DNA of 64,000 nucleotides from Acanthosepion pharaonis (GCA_903632075.3 CAHIKZ030000058.1:6992501-7056500), one strand, 5' to 3'; shown: positions 29,658 through 41,083, numbered from the stretch's first letter. Numbers and translations: made by a program. The notes: generated from the sequence alone by a model not told the origin.

Positions 29658-30085
29658 TCAAACACTAATATTTCATGGTTATAATTTATTACTTTGAAAT
29701 TGTAATCACGATTCAACTCATCAGACCTATAAATTCAAAAAGAAATCGGAAAATATAACTTGTAAAAAAAAAAAAAAAAATCAGTGAGAGTGTATGTGTG
29801 GGAGTGAGAAACAAAGGTGAGAGGGAAATGTATGAAAGCTCTAGAGAGAGGTGCAAAAGAGAAAGAGGGATATTTATTTAACTTCTCTCTTTAAAACTTC
29901 TCTCTTTTAAATTTTAATTCCCACCTTTACTTTAAGGCCTTTCCTCTTCTTCTTTCTTCTGTTACACCCTCTCTCTAGAACTTTCATCACATTTCCCTCT
30001 CACACTTGTTTCCCACTCCCACACATACACTCTCACTGAATTTTTTTTTTTATACACGGAGTTACAATTTTCGATTTCTTTTTGA
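29652..30085. repeat. family K copy forming a second, longer hairpin
   Basis: Left: CAAACACTAATATTTCATGG ... CATCAGACCTATAAATTCAAAAAG (family K), continuing through poly(A) and AGTGAGAGTGTATGTGTGGG. Arms about 29,735-29,850 and 29,965-30,085 are inverse complements (TCAAAAAGAAATCG and CGATTTCTTTTTGA at the ends; CTCTAGAGAGAGG and CCTCTCTCTAGA near the apex). The right copy stops at 30,085 while the left continues outward to 29,652, so truncation is asymmetric. Confidence 0.8.
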
Positions 30086-30127
30086 AGGAGACTGCTGTAA
30101 CAGCTCATTGAACACATCCTACTAAAC

Positions 30128-30781
30128 ACTGCTTGTCACAGCTGGCTAATTTTCAGAATCTAGTTGACTACGGTGAGTTTTTGGTCAAGGCTACGGGCTC
30201 GCATACCCCACATTAAATTCGGCCTTGAGCTACATCTGATCCCGTGGGGCTGTTGGTAGATAACCTACAGCTGGAGATTCATTTTGGAATTTACTTGACT
30301 CACTTCTAGCAGTTGACTACTACTTCTACATGCCACTGGTGAATCTTATATGTGTTGTTCTTGTCCTAAGTATTATCGTTCATTACCAACCTTTGTTTGA
30401 TTATTCTATTCAGTAACCTTCCATAGGTTACAACACATTCAGTACGAATCTTGCGCATGTTCAGATCTTCCTGAATAATTTTTTTTACAGTTACCACACC
30501 AATTTCAAATTGTATACTTATTGACATTATGGACACACGACAGTCTTCATCAAGAAATTTGCGAATTTTCTCAATCAGCTCTCGTGTTCTGACCATCTTT
30601 GAACCTCTTGTGCCAGTAAAAAACATATGCCTGGATCATACACGTTAATCCATAAGTAGTCTGGAGCATTTCCTATCTTCTTGTAGCGTTTTTTGTCCAG
30701 TTTAGCATAACGCTTTATAGCACAACGACCATAGCGAATTGTCAACTAGATTCTGAAAATCAGTCAGCTGTGACAAGCAGT
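30128..30781 (-). mobile_element. mariner-type deletion derivative with 41 bp terminal inverted repeats
   Basis: Termini 30,128-30,168 and 30,741-30,781 match as inverse complements except at two positions (core GTCAACTAGATTCTGAAAAT). Minus strand 30,626-30,366 encodes MVRTRELIEKIRKFLDEDCR, then VSIMSISIQFEIGVVTVKKI and MRKIRTECV, the N-terminal HTH of a mariner-family transposase (VRTxExIExVRxxLxEDRRxS pattern). The DDE catalytic part is deleted. Non-autonomous, about 654 bp. Confidence 0.8.
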
Positions 30782-32560
30782 AAACGCTAGAAATTCGATC
30801 ACATCGGGTTTACAATAATGAAAAGCACAAGGCTTTGAAGAATGCAAATCATGTTTTTTTTTAATTGGACCAATTGTACCTGATTATCAGCTCTGAATTG
30901 TAACATATAAAACTCAATAAAACAAAGATATTTAATTTCAAATGCGTTTATTTGTTTTTAGTTGTTTTTATGAATATGGACAATATTTTCTGAAAGCAAA
31001 AACATTTTCCAATGAAAATTGAATTTTTAATACAATTTTTTGTTATTTCTTTAATTATAATAGATTTTTACATTAAGTTGTTAAAATATTATAAAATTAG
31101 TTAAAAACCGCATCGGGTTTTCTAATGAGATAGATCTTTTTTTAGCACTTTGTAAATTGTATCATTTTGACTAATCAGAAGATCCGCAGTAATTAAGAAA
31201 TGTAATTTTGTGTTTATAATCGGGCGGTAATTATAAAGTACGGAAGACTAACCAGAATACAATTAAGTTGCGTTATTTGAGTTCAGCATTGTTCTCCGCT
31301 GTTAAGGCCTTTACTTTTGCGAATCACGTATGGAGAAGTTAATTTGATTTTTCAATTTCAACTGAGAAGGGTACCTACAAGTATCAGTATCATCTTATGA
31401 AATTTATATGATCTTATTTTTATATTAATCTCAGTTATGACATTTTAACAGTCTTATTTTTTAATTTCTTTATAATATATTTTCCATAAAGCATCGTAAA
31501 CGTAAAGATGAAAGCTAAGTACAAAAAAAAAAAAAAAATTAAAAAATTAGAGCGCTGAAAGTTTTCCTAAAAAATAACGAGGTAAATAATTTGTTCACTT
31601 AAATCTAAATAATTTCACTTCCTTCCATCCGTAGAAAGAATTATCCTCTCGTAAGTTATCTGAACGTCATGAAAATGCCTTTCGTCACCTGTCAAGTAAC
31701 GCGAAAGGTTATGACCTGCTTTGTTTTATTTTCAAATTAAATTTTTTCGGCGCAGAAGCTAAGTTAAGCTTGGTTTAAAATATTTTAAATAAACATTATA
31801 ATTTCTGATTTTATTAAAATAAGTTTTGAAAAAATAATGATTGATTTCTAAAAGAATTTCAAAGTGAGATTTTCATCTTTTTTAAAAAATGGAAAAAAAA
31901 TGATTGAAAATGATAGATTATCTGCCATACTTTTTGACAAAAAAAAAAATTTAACGAAAATTTCGGACGTGCTAGGAACGATTAAAAAATGTAAAAAAAT
32001 ACCCCCAAAATATTTTGATCTTTCCTCTTTAATAATAATATGAACATTAGACGATAAAATTTTGTTTTCGCCAAGTTTGGCGTCTTTTTCATCATGCTAT
32101 GCTCCTTTTGTTTACATTTCGTGAAGGTACCTATATTAAAACTTAAAGAAAAAATATGCAAAAACAATATTGAATATTATTAAATAAATAGTTGTTATTT
32201 TGACCATTAAATTGTTTTTAAAATAGTGGCAGTATTTTGTATGTTAAATAATAAAACTTATTTTTTCCCCAACAGTACTTTGTATCCCTTTACCTGCTTG
32301 CACTTCTCCCCAAAATTTGGTTTAGATCAGTCACTGTATAGCTATTTTAGAGGGTGTGACTGACGGACTAACGGAAGTCACAGAATTTTATATATAGATT
32401 TTCTTTGAAAATCCCTTTAAAATTTCCAAGAACATTTGTTCCAACCCAATAGATAATTATTCATTCATAAGTAAATAAATATAAACAGTCCTCCTTAATA
32501 GAAGAAACATGTAGATCATTTCCAGTTTGAAACGTCTGAGCGTTCAACTTTAAAACTCAA
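30782..32560. other. no supported gene
   Basis: AT-rich, with A/T runs. 32,280-32,405 ends TGACTGACGGACTAACGG ... TTTTATATATAGATTTTC, resembling the right edge of the element at 2646-3465, so it is probably the end of an interspersed repeat. The minus frame 31,982-32,167 is low complexity. Confidence 0.4.
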
Positions 32561-32576
32561 CTGCTTCTTTTAATCA

Positions 32577-32900
32577 GTTCACCCCAGGCAAGGCGTTAAT
32601 GCCACTAAGACGCAAATAATTATTGAGAATGAAAGAGAATGAGTAAACTTTAGAAGAAAGCGGAGACCCAATCTTGAACAGGAAACAAGTAGTAAACCTA
32701 TACTCCTGTTAAAAATAAAACGGGGAGGAGTGTGAACCGGACGATAGGCAAACCTATCTACTCTCATTGAAGGAAAAAAATAAAACATAAATAGTAAATA
32801 AAATTTCAGAGTTTAGATCGAGACGTTAAAAGTATAGACATGAAGTAGACTTTAGAAGGAACCGGAAACCCAATCTTAAACACGAAATGACTACTTGTAT
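32577..32900 (+). repeat. family C copy plus a 50 bp duplicated block
   Basis: Starts TTCACCCCAGGCAAGGCGTTAATGCCACTAAGACGCAA. ACTTTAGAAG...CCCAATCTTGAACAGG at about 32,647-32,695 is repeated with changes at about 32,847-32,895. Confidence 0.6.
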
Positions 32901-33886
32901 AATCATTGAAGGCTTTTGATTTGCTACCTGGCAATCGTTATAAATGCTTCGTTTCGTGTGTTTGCATCTGCCTTGAAATGTCACTCGAGTTTGTATTGCT
33001 TCGGGTAAACTTCTTGAAATGTCATTACATTAAAATTCGATCAGTAATTTTAGTTGAAATATAGGCGCCTACTCTAGCAAGCTGGATTTGTTGCTCTTAT
33101 AGTGAATTTCGAATCTAAGAGGACGGATTGTACCTCTTCCGCTACTCACGTCTAGGGATATCTCGTCTTGCTCTTATTTTGTACCGCTCGGTTACTGTTC
33201 GTCCTGTTTCCACTGCACTACTCGGACCAGCGATTGAACCTACAATTACTGTAACCAAATACACCAGCGCTTTGATCTAGTCAGCTATTGGCCGGTAGAA
33301 TAATCTAGCCCCTTAGATTAAATAATGAGTCCAATTCGAAATAGCCTGAAGGTTACCTGAATCGACAATCACAAGAAGGTCGGAGAGCACAAAAGCTGAA
33401 ATGAAACAAGAAAAAAGAAAAACAGCTTCGTAAGGCCGGTAACTACTTTGTGGATGGGAAAGTCTCCTCACTGTAGTACTCACTAAGAGACACGAAAAAA
33501 CCTTCCCAAAGATTTGTTCGTGAAGCCAAGCGATATGATAATAATTCTCCTGCTTAGACATACACTTTTTCACTATCGTCCTGACGTATAAGTAACACGA
33601 CTTTAGTTAAGTAGAGACGGGTTGGAGTGCAGTGGGGAAATGGGATTCTTACTTTTTCCAAAGGGCATGAATGATATTGGGCAATAAGCATTGTCAGCTA
33701 AAGCTGGAATTCGGTTAACAGGTTTCATTTTCTGGGCTAATAATCTTTACGTTACCTCATAAATCAGTAAGCAGCAAATATCTAATAATGACTGGAGAAA
33801 GTTTCCCCTCTTCAGACAAATTGACACGGTAAGTATATAGTAAGCTGTACAAATCAAGACAGACATTCCACATCTGTTAAACACAA

Positions 33887-33889
<3 letters not shown>
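32901..33889. other. no supported gene
   Basis: A possible tRNA-like B box (TAGGTTCAATCG, minus, near 33,230-33,245) lies in an otherwise unrecognised segment. The minus frame 33,313-33,573 has no motif. Confidence 0.35.

Positions 33890-33946
<57 letters not shown>
33890..33946. repeat. (CTAT)n microsatellite
   Basis: About 14 units, directly 5' of a family H arm. Confidence 0.97.
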
Positions 33947-33948
<2 letters not shown>

Positions 33949-34330
33949 AATACTATGAACGTTATTTTAGTGGATACACGTTCTTAAGTAGACATGTTTT
34001 TTTTTCAAATAGGGTAATTAATGACTATCGGCCTAGACATACAATTTCTTATTAAAGAAAGTGTATAACTTGGTATTTTCTTTAATACGATTCTAGCCGT
34101 TAGACTTTCACTGTTTGAAAAGACGTGGATATATACCCTAACACTTATAGTGATTTTTCAAGCGTAGCTTAGATGTGGCAGAAGTCCGAAAATATGGGGT
34201 TCCCAGTGAGGATCGGACTGACTACTCAGACGTAATAGTTCTAGCGAGACAAGCTTGCTAACCATTACACCGACTAGGGGTTGCCACTCTAACACTTATA
34301 GCCACTAAAATAACCTTTATTGTAATACAA
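33949..34330. repeat. family H inverted repeat enclosing a tRNA-like piece
   Basis: ACGTTATTTTAGTGGATACACG (from about 33,959) and its complement TATAGCCACTAAAATAACC (34,298-34,316) form the ends. Between them lies a minus-strand tRNA-like sequence. Confidence 0.62.
34190..34292 (-). repeat. tRNA-like SINE head
   Basis: Minus strand: TAGTCGGTGTAATGGTTAGC, TTGTCTCGCTAGAACTATTACG and GTCAGTCCGATCCTCACTGGG give A and B boxes. A sister copy on + is at 41,403-41,475. Confidence 0.6.
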
Positions 34331-34353
34331 ATAAAGGATTAAAATTCATTTCA

Positions 34354-34355
<2 letters not shown>

Positions 34356-34424
<69 letters not shown>
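34356..34424. repeat. (CTAT)n microsatellite
   Basis: About 17 units between two family H inverted repeats. Confidence 0.97.
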
Positions 34425-34429
34425 TTTAT

Positions 34430-34690
34430 TGCTATTAACCTGATTCTATTGGATGCATGTTCATGAATAGACATCTCCGTTTTTTTTTTCAAATAGGCGA
34501 ATTAATGCTCATTGGTCTAGACATACCAGTCATCATTTTCTTTAATAAGGCTTTCTATTTATAGGCCAGTTGATAAAACTGTGGTATCTACTCAAACACT
34601 AGCACCCACTAAAATAAGGTTAACTGTAATAAAAAATAGGGTCGGTTTCAAATCCATTAATTGCTTAAATTGCTATCTATCTATCTATCT
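34430..34690. repeat. family H inverted repeat, second copy, plus (CTAT)n
   Basis: Left GATTCTATTGGATGCATG..., right ACTAGCACCCACTAAAATAAGG. Internal sequence (TTTCAAATAGG.GAATTAATG, GGTCTAGACATACC) matches 34,000-34,050. Ends in a short CTAT run at 34,673-34,690. Confidence 0.62.
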
Positions 34691-35005
34691 GAGGAGAGAA
34701 CGAATTTCACATAGATACTGAGCACTGTAACATACATAAGTAACAAGGAAATTTTAGGCAAAATTGTAAACAAAAAGAACACCTATACTGAAATTTATGG
34801 GGTTCATAATGAGGAAAGAACGCTTGACGGATTTGACGCATGAAAGCAAAAGAAACCAAGGCAAGCAGCTACTAACTTAACTAAGCAGCTTGTTTTTGCA
34901 GAACAGGGATTCGGATTTACTATAAAGGACAGGAAGATGTGGGGAGACATAAGCACCCACGTACTGAGAGATATGGTATATAGAAGAAGAATATATGTTT
35001 AATAC
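34691..35005 (+). mobile_element. RTE-like LINE 3' fragment, strongly decayed
   Basis: TGAAATTTATGGGGTTCATAATGAGG (LKFMGFIMR), GAACGCTTGACGGATTTGAC, then AAGCAGCTTGTTTTTGCAGAACAGGGATTCGG (for KWLAEQGLG) and TATAAAGGACAGGAAG. Block order matches other RTE tails; frame lost. Confidence 0.58.
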
Positions 35006-35285
35006 TTACATGTCACGGTGATAAGATTTACCTGTCATCGTGTTAGGCTCGTACATATATCGGCCCAAGATCAAAAATTGACCAGTGTCAGCGGCTACTA
35101 TTGTAGACGACAGTGTATTCCAACTTCTTTTTTCGACAGGTGCTGCTCCATTATTAGAATCTAGTCATCGCTTTACAGTAAGGGTGGAGAGGGACGGAAC
35201 AGATACTACACTTTGATCTGTGATCGAGAACCGGAAAGTGACATTTTGAATCTGGGTAGTGTGTAAATATACTATGATCCCAAGA

Positions 35286-35360
35286 ATAGAGAGAGAGATG
35301 GAGAGAGACAGACAGACAGAGAGAGAGAGAGAGAGAGAGAGTGAGAGTGAGAGAGAGAGT
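35286..35360. repeat. (GA)n microsatellite with CAGA interruptions
   Basis: GA/GACA units; the CT-rich minus-strand frame here is an artefact. Confidence 0.94.
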
Positions 35361-36320
35361 TTTCCATGCGCCCATGTCGTTAGCTAATGTGATACAAGGT
35401 CGAGGTTTTAACGAAAAAAATGCACTGAGCACTTCCCCTTTTTGGGGATGCCTAAGGCGCTAGATAATGACCCAAGCCCTCTCTCGAAGGAGGGGTAATG
35501 CCTGGGGGAATGGCTCTTTGGCGCTTGAGCCAATATTATTTTTAAACTACTCACTCGAACACAGAAAGAGTGGCGTTCTATACATAAATACACGAGTAAT
35601 TTTTATACTAATTTTTTTTTGTTTATAACAAACCAGACAACCAGACAAATGCATAAAGAAGAAAAAAGAACGAAAAAAAAATACTAGCCATTACATTTAA
35701 AGAATGTATCATTATTTCATTTCATAACGTGTTCAGATTTTTATATTGTTTATTTAATGTTGGTCAGCACTTGTCAGTTTGTCGCTGGCTTTTAGTTGCC
35801 ACGTGATCAGTGATCAACACTGTTCGCCAGTTATTTGACGTCAGCAGATTACTTTCGTTTCCTAGAGCCGACTTAAGGTTAACAGTGTAAATGACTCGGC
35901 CATTTGATCCAAGTGTTAACACTGATCACTGTTTCGCAACTAATATGTCATCACCGCATAGTCAGAGAAGCCTTTGAACATTTTCTCACTCAGTTTCATT
36001 CTCTCACAATTCTACTGCTGCCTCGTTTTGTTCTACGACATTTCATAGTTAAGCCCGTCTGTTCGAGTACAATTCTATTTGTAAAATACGAATGTATTAA
36101 TTATTAATTAGCAATAAATAAATAATTATTTAAAAGTTAAAAAAACACTATAAAATAGATATAAAATGAACGCATTTCTAAACAATGTCTATGAGAATAA
36201 TTCTAAATATCTGTTCCCGCCTTTCCAAAACCCGTTATGATAATACAACGAACCAGAATTAATTGGCCTTGCTAAGCATAATGTTTCGAAGATTAGTATA
36301 TATAAAAATAGTCGACATTG
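35361..36320. other. no supported gene
   Basis: 35,420-35,530 is locally GC-richer, but no family is recognised. Frames at 35,408-35,593 (minus) and 35,904-36,107 (plus) lack motifs. Confidence 0.4.
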
Positions 36321-36373
36321 TCTGAAGATTGCGTTTAAGCATTAAACCAACTGTCACCACTCTGTGTTCACTC

Positions 36374-36374
<1 letters not shown>
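36321..36374 (+). repeat. family D fragment with hammerhead-like core
   Basis: CTGAAGA at 36,322-36,328, TTGC/GCAT stem II, TAAAC instead of GAAAC (36,343-36,347), then CTGTC ending at 36,355. Followed by CACTCTGTGTTCACT and (AT)n. The G12 substitution predicts loss of activity. Confidence 0.55.

Positions 36375-36456
<82 letters not shown>
36375..36456. repeat. (AT)n microsatellite
   Basis: About 41 units. Confidence 0.97.
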
Positions 36457-36459
<3 letters not shown>

Positions 36460-36583
36460 ACACTCATATGTATATATATAGAGATAATATTAGTGGTAAA
36501 TATACACATACATATGCAAAATATATAAATATATATACATTATTGAATACACATACATGTATATTTTTTGAATAAAAAAATTC

Positions 36584-36743
36584 CAAGAGGATAGAATCCA
36601 GGTAGAACTCAATGTCCAGGACAGCGTAAGGATATAATAAAAAATCATCAGACCTACAAATTTGTAGGTCTGATGAATTGGATCGTATTTACGATTCCAA
36701 TGGAATAAATTATGACCATGGAATATTAGTGTTTAAGCTTTTT

Positions 36744-36747
<4 letters not shown>
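36584..36747. repeat. family K inverted dimer, short apex form
   Basis: CCAAGAGGATAGAATCCAGG at the left as in 29,046. The apex is a perfect palindrome CATCAGACCTACAAA|TTTGTAGGTCTGATG (36,648-36,677). The right copy runs through ATTCCAATGGAATAAATTATG to TTTTATT(AT)n. The left copy has lost about 75 bp internally. Its turning point differs from that at 29.2 kb. Confidence 0.78.

Positions 36748-36778
<31 letters not shown>
36748..36778. repeat. (AT)n microsatellite
   Basis: About 15 units. Confidence 0.95.
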
Positions 36779-36780
<2 letters not shown>

Positions 36781-36799
36781 AAGATAAAGAACAAATAGG

Positions 36800-36860
36800 A
36801 ATCGTATATCAATTTAACATGTTTAACTTTTGTTAAATCTTCGTCAGATATTGCGAGAAA
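36800..36860 (-). repeat. hammerhead-like remnant lacking GAAA
   Basis: Minus strand: CTGACGA (36,841-36,847) followed by a TTTAAC/GTTAAA hairpin, then CATGTTAAATTG without a GAAA box. Probably a decayed member of another hammerhead-bearing repeat. Confidence 0.4.
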
Positions 36861-37076
36861 ACAGAAAAAAGATAGAACTTTTGGCATTTTTGTTCAATTC
36901 TCATCGGTCAGTCACGAATGACGAGCATTAAAACCGTAGATAAGTCTATGTATATGTAAGTTAGTAAAGATTCTTGTACGTCTAAGCGGGCATCGGATGG
37001 TAATGTGTATTCGTAATTGTGTATTTGTGCCTGTCTAGTAGGATTATTTCTAATGTCTTCACATTTGTGCAGAAGG

Positions 37077-37078
<2 letters not shown>
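36861..37078. other. no recognisable feature
   Basis: No gene or repeat identified. Confidence 0.35.

Positions 37079-37132
<54 letters not shown>
37079..37132. repeat. (AT)n microsatellite
   Basis: About 27 units. Confidence 0.97.
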
Positions 37133-37136
<4 letters not shown>

Positions 37137-37956
37137 AGGAATGTTAATTTTCACCACAACCATTCAGAATTAAACTGCATATAAAGGATTAAAAAGTTTG
37201 CAGGCTCTTCAAATTAAACAGCAGTAACCCACCATCTACATAATTTGTTTTAATATCGCCGCACATGTGTGATGACACATTTGATCTATATAATCATTTT
37301 ACTCGGCATTTTAATCTATTTAATAATCTATATACTACCGTGGTATTTCATTTTCAAACACCGGGCTGTGAACATCATATACACTTCACGTGCTGTCTCT
37401 CGACTTTCTATCTTCTTTCCTTAAAAATAAGCAATGAAAGGCGAAAATAATCAGAACATTCTGTACAATTTAAGCAACAATAGTCATTCTGCGTCCGTTC
37501 GAGCCAATAAAACCTGTTTGAAACAATGATTGCGTCTATGTTGGTGATGATTTGTTTTCCACCTTTCAATCCCTATGCCACAGACGAAACGTTGCTAGCC
37601 TCTTGCCACTGCGTGGGTATTTTCATAACAGATGTTCCACCATTCCAGAATTTCACGGCGAGGATCCACCACGCCTCATGCAATGAGTCGACTCATCCTT
37701 ATTCACTCCACATTAGTCAGGAGTAAGTGCCATTCAGAAAGCTGTTTTTCTTTCACCCAGACTGTTTTAATGTAGAACTGACTCTCGAGAGAAAGCTTCC
37801 CCCATCATTAAAATCTTAATCACTTTAAAATCGAAAATCAAACGTTATTTATCCTAAATGTCCTCATACTATGCAACTCTTGCACACACTCTGTGCTTCA
37901 TTAGCACATCCACATTTAGTAACCTTGAGTAGCTCTTGGAGCTTGAGCTGGGTGAA

Positions 37957-37974
<18 letters not shown>
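37133..37974. other. no supported gene
   Basis: Short frames 37,265-37,450, 37,526-37,726 and 37,871-38,095 show no domain. Composition around 37,520-37,720 is balanced, but I cannot assign it. Confidence 0.4.

Positions 37975-38001
<27 letters not shown>
37975..38001. repeat. poly(A)/(AT)n microsatellite
   Basis: A run of about 20 A (37,955-37,974) followed by AT units. Confidence 0.94.
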
Positions 38002-38004
<3 letters not shown>

Positions 38005-38005
<1 letters not shown>

Positions 38006-38340
38006 AAAATACACTATTGGAAAATAATATTTAGTCCTTGCCGACGCGTTTCGTCATTTAACTTTATCAAGGCTAGTGATGATAAACAGAAGTGAAATGT
38101 GTAGATCCATGAAATTCAAAGTTTTTACAAAATGTTTTTCTATTTTTTTTAAACTAAGAGTGTACTTTTGTTTTTCATGTCGACAATGTGTTAAAGTTCT
38201 CAGAAAAAAACTGTAGAAAACAACCTGAATAAAATAGATACTTGTAAAAATAGTACTTAGTCACTTCCCGACGCGTTTCGTCATTTGACTTTATTCAATT
38301 TGTTTTCTGCAGATTTATTCTGAGAAATTTAACACACACA
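38005..38340 (-). repeat. family E repeat: two hammerhead-like copies and an inverted flank
   Basis: Two same-orientation minus-strand motifs about 227 bp apart. Each has TTGATAA or TGAATAA upstream, a short AGT...GAC stem, then GACGAAACGCGTCGG. GAAA lies at 38,049-38,052 and 38,276-38,279. Around the second, 38,188-38,234 and 38,291-38,337 are inverse complements (GTTTTCTGCAG, CTGAGAA.TTTAACACA). The stem III sequence ACGCGT is self-complementary, as expected for variants that work as dimers. Confidence 0.6.
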
Positions 38341-38341
38341 C

Positions 38342-38345
<4 letters not shown>

Positions 38346-38431
<86 letters not shown>
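38346..38431. repeat. (AT)n microsatellite
   Basis: About 43 units. Confidence 0.97.
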
Positions 38432-38434
<3 letters not shown>

Positions 38435-38734
38435 ACACCCATAAACTCGTTGGATTCATTTTGAAAGCAGTTCATAATAGAAAATGCCTTTCAAAAGGCC
38501 TTTCCGTTCAAATAATAGTAGCTACGAATATTTAATTTCCTATTAAAAATTACGTCAAAACAGAAAAAAACGCGCATAGTTCAAGAACCCCTTGTCTAAT
38601 CTTAATGAAATTTGGAACTACACACGGCAGGAGTTCAAGGTACAATATACTTCTAAATTAGCTGGGATATTATGGTTGGGGTGTTAAAGCTGTATCTTGT
38701 GATCACATTTACATAAATACATACAAGATTAAAG

Positions 38735-38742
<8 letters not shown>
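38432..38742. other. no recognisable feature
   Basis: No gene or known repeat identified. Confidence 0.35.

Positions 38743-38811
<69 letters not shown>
38743..38811. repeat. (AT)n microsatellite
   Basis: About 34 units, flush with the next hairpin. Confidence 0.97.
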
Positions 38812-38813
<2 letters not shown>

Positions 38814-38950
38814 TCATTAAAAAGGCGAAAGACAAACTTTTTTTTTTGACAAAGAGTGTGTAGAAACAAAAAGACACTTTTTCGAACAGAAAAAATTAAA
38901 TAAAAAGCTTAATCGTAGTACCTTGTCTGTTGCCTTTAATGAAACATGTA
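38811..38950. repeat. small inverted-repeat element (ATGTTTCATTAAA termini)
   Basis: ATGTTTCATTAAAAAGGC (38,811-38,828) and GCCTTTAATGAAACATGTAT (38,930-38,949) are inverse complements. Related termini occur at 44,971-45,142 and 45,480-45,510. Confidence 0.6.
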
Positions 38951-38975
38951 TAAATGAACGATTTCTGCCTCAATA

Positions 38976-38980
<5 letters not shown>

Positions 38981-39067
<87 letters not shown>
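38981..39067. repeat. (AT)n microsatellite
   Basis: About 43 units; downstream, GTAAGTTCAATCCTTACTG (39,099-39,117) is a possible B-box remnant. Confidence 0.97.
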
Positions 39068-39073
<6 letters not shown>

Positions 39074-39257
39074 CCACTCTCATGTTCGTGTCATTGTTCG
39101 TAAGTTCAATCCTTACTGTGTACATCATAGGGTTTTGTGTATCATTTGAATTTTTCCATTGTGAAAAGCCTGCTAATTTCAAATGACGTTCTTTCCATAA
39201 ATATTTTTATGAAAGTATATAAGAAAGTACGGGACAACAATATACATACATACATAC

Positions 39258-39295
39258 ATTAAAACAGCATAATCGCATATTAGGATTTAGGAATC
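39258..39295. repeat. family A arm fragment
   Basis: ATTAAAACAGCATAATCGCATATTAGGATTT is the inner half of the family A arm seen at 22,108-22,143; the rest is absent. Confidence 0.7.
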
Positions 39296-39474
39296 ACACT
39301 TTTTAAAAAATAATTATGTATATTAATATGTATCATAATACTACTACTACTACTAATAATAATAATAATAACAGAAGAATTTTAGGAAAATCTATATGTG
39401 TAAAATGTTTTTTGTGTGTTTTGTCCTTTAGGAATTCGTTGGCCGAAAGTGATGTTTTTTACGTTTTTTTTTTT

Positions 39475-39515
39475 TTTAACTTTAGTCCCATGTAGTCCTA
39501 AAAGACAAAACGCGT
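39475..39515 (+). repeat. degenerate hammerhead-like remnant
   Basis: TAGTCC...TAAAAGAC stem-like block followed by AAAACGCGTC (for GAAACGCGTC). Counterpart of 23,040-23,080. Confidence 0.35.
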
Positions 39516-40699
39516 CACAGGAAAAAAACATGTACACTTTGTCATAGATTTTCCTAAAATAGGAAAGTATATATATATATGAAAGTTTCTATGTATAATG
39601 ATTCATCGTGACTGTCTGCTGCTTGGCCTAGGTAAATGCGTTAAACACTTTATTCAAAGAAGCGTAAAAATCACCAATAAAACAGGTATTTATGCAGAGT
39701 TGTCTTTCTTTCTTCCACATCAACCTTTGTCCCTAAACCAAGCCAAGTTTAGTGAGACTGCCTCGCTTCTTATTTTGCAAATATGAGATTAATATTTGCG
39801 AAGATTGGAGGGAGCTATTCAGGAGAAACGCAAATATTTCTAGTTCTATCATCGTGAATGTTTCCGTTAAGCTATACGCAATTCGATATGAGGTTCTTGG
39901 AGTCAACGATCCGATATCTTAAAATTGAGAAGCAATTCCTTCTTCATTATGACTCATAAGCAGCCATTGTTGTCTCCACTGTTTTGACCGAGGATTTAGA
40001 TATCGTCTGCGCGTTCGTTCATTATCTGCATGCAATCAACTCGATTACTTTGGTGAGGCTGAAACGGACATTTAGAATATTTTGATTAGAAGAGATGCAC
40101 AAATCAATCACGGAAGAGATTTGAATAATGACAAGCTCTATAGAGAGCAATGGTGGTCTTGATAGCGAAGGGCTGGTCACAATCGTATATAACAGATGAG
40201 AAAAATTCTTCTTCTTCACATAAAATGCTATCATTACAAAGATATATCTATGGACATAATGCTGTTACTGATAGCATGTCTGTACCACAGTCTGTCTTTG
40301 GTTTTGTATTAGTGTGCGCATGCGTGAATGTAAATCTGTAGCTACGTGGCGAAGAGTACAAATGACTCAACACATGCCAACAACACCCACCCCAGCATAA
40401 CCAGGACAGGATTTAAAAATGTTTGGAAATTTGGTAATATTTATACATATGCATAACTGGTGTAATAGCAAAATTGTAGAAAATCGTGTAACAGCATAAT
40501 TATCCCCCCACCAAAAAAAATTGTTTAATATCTAAAAAAAAAAAATCTAAACTAATTTATTTTCTTTTTCCATGTTTTCAAATTAGACATTTAGCCATCT
40601 TGACACCATTTTTTGTAAGAATCACTGAAAACCACTTTGAATTATGCAGCTAGAAAGGGAGCAGGTTAAAATTATTTTCTGTCAGAAATACTCTCTTCC
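39516..40699. other. no supported gene
   Basis: About 1.2 kb. Frames at 39,598-39,786 and 40,150-40,341 (plus) and 40,022-40,234 (minus) show no recognisable domain or element. Confidence 0.4.
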
Positions 40700-41083
40700 C
40701 AAATGAGCAATGGTGAGAGGGAAAGGATCATTCAGATCTTCAGTATCAGCATTCATACTCTGGTTTCCATTTTCAAAGTCTATTCAAGACCCATCAGGAG
40801 AACGATGAATAAGTTTAAGCAAAGAGGGAACAGTAAAGAGAAAAACTGGATAGGGAGATCACAACAGCTAGAGGGATCATCATTTCCACTTAGAGGTAAA
40901 GAGATCAATTAGAAAAGATCCAACTCAATTCATAAGACGTTTGACACATGGGAGAGGAATTTCACCTATGACAGTCTAAAGATCAGTGAAAAAGGACATG
41001 AAAATGAAATCGTACGTGAAATCTGTGAGGCATCTTAGAAGGTTAGAGAGGGCGTGATCATCTTGAATAAGATGAAAATGATG

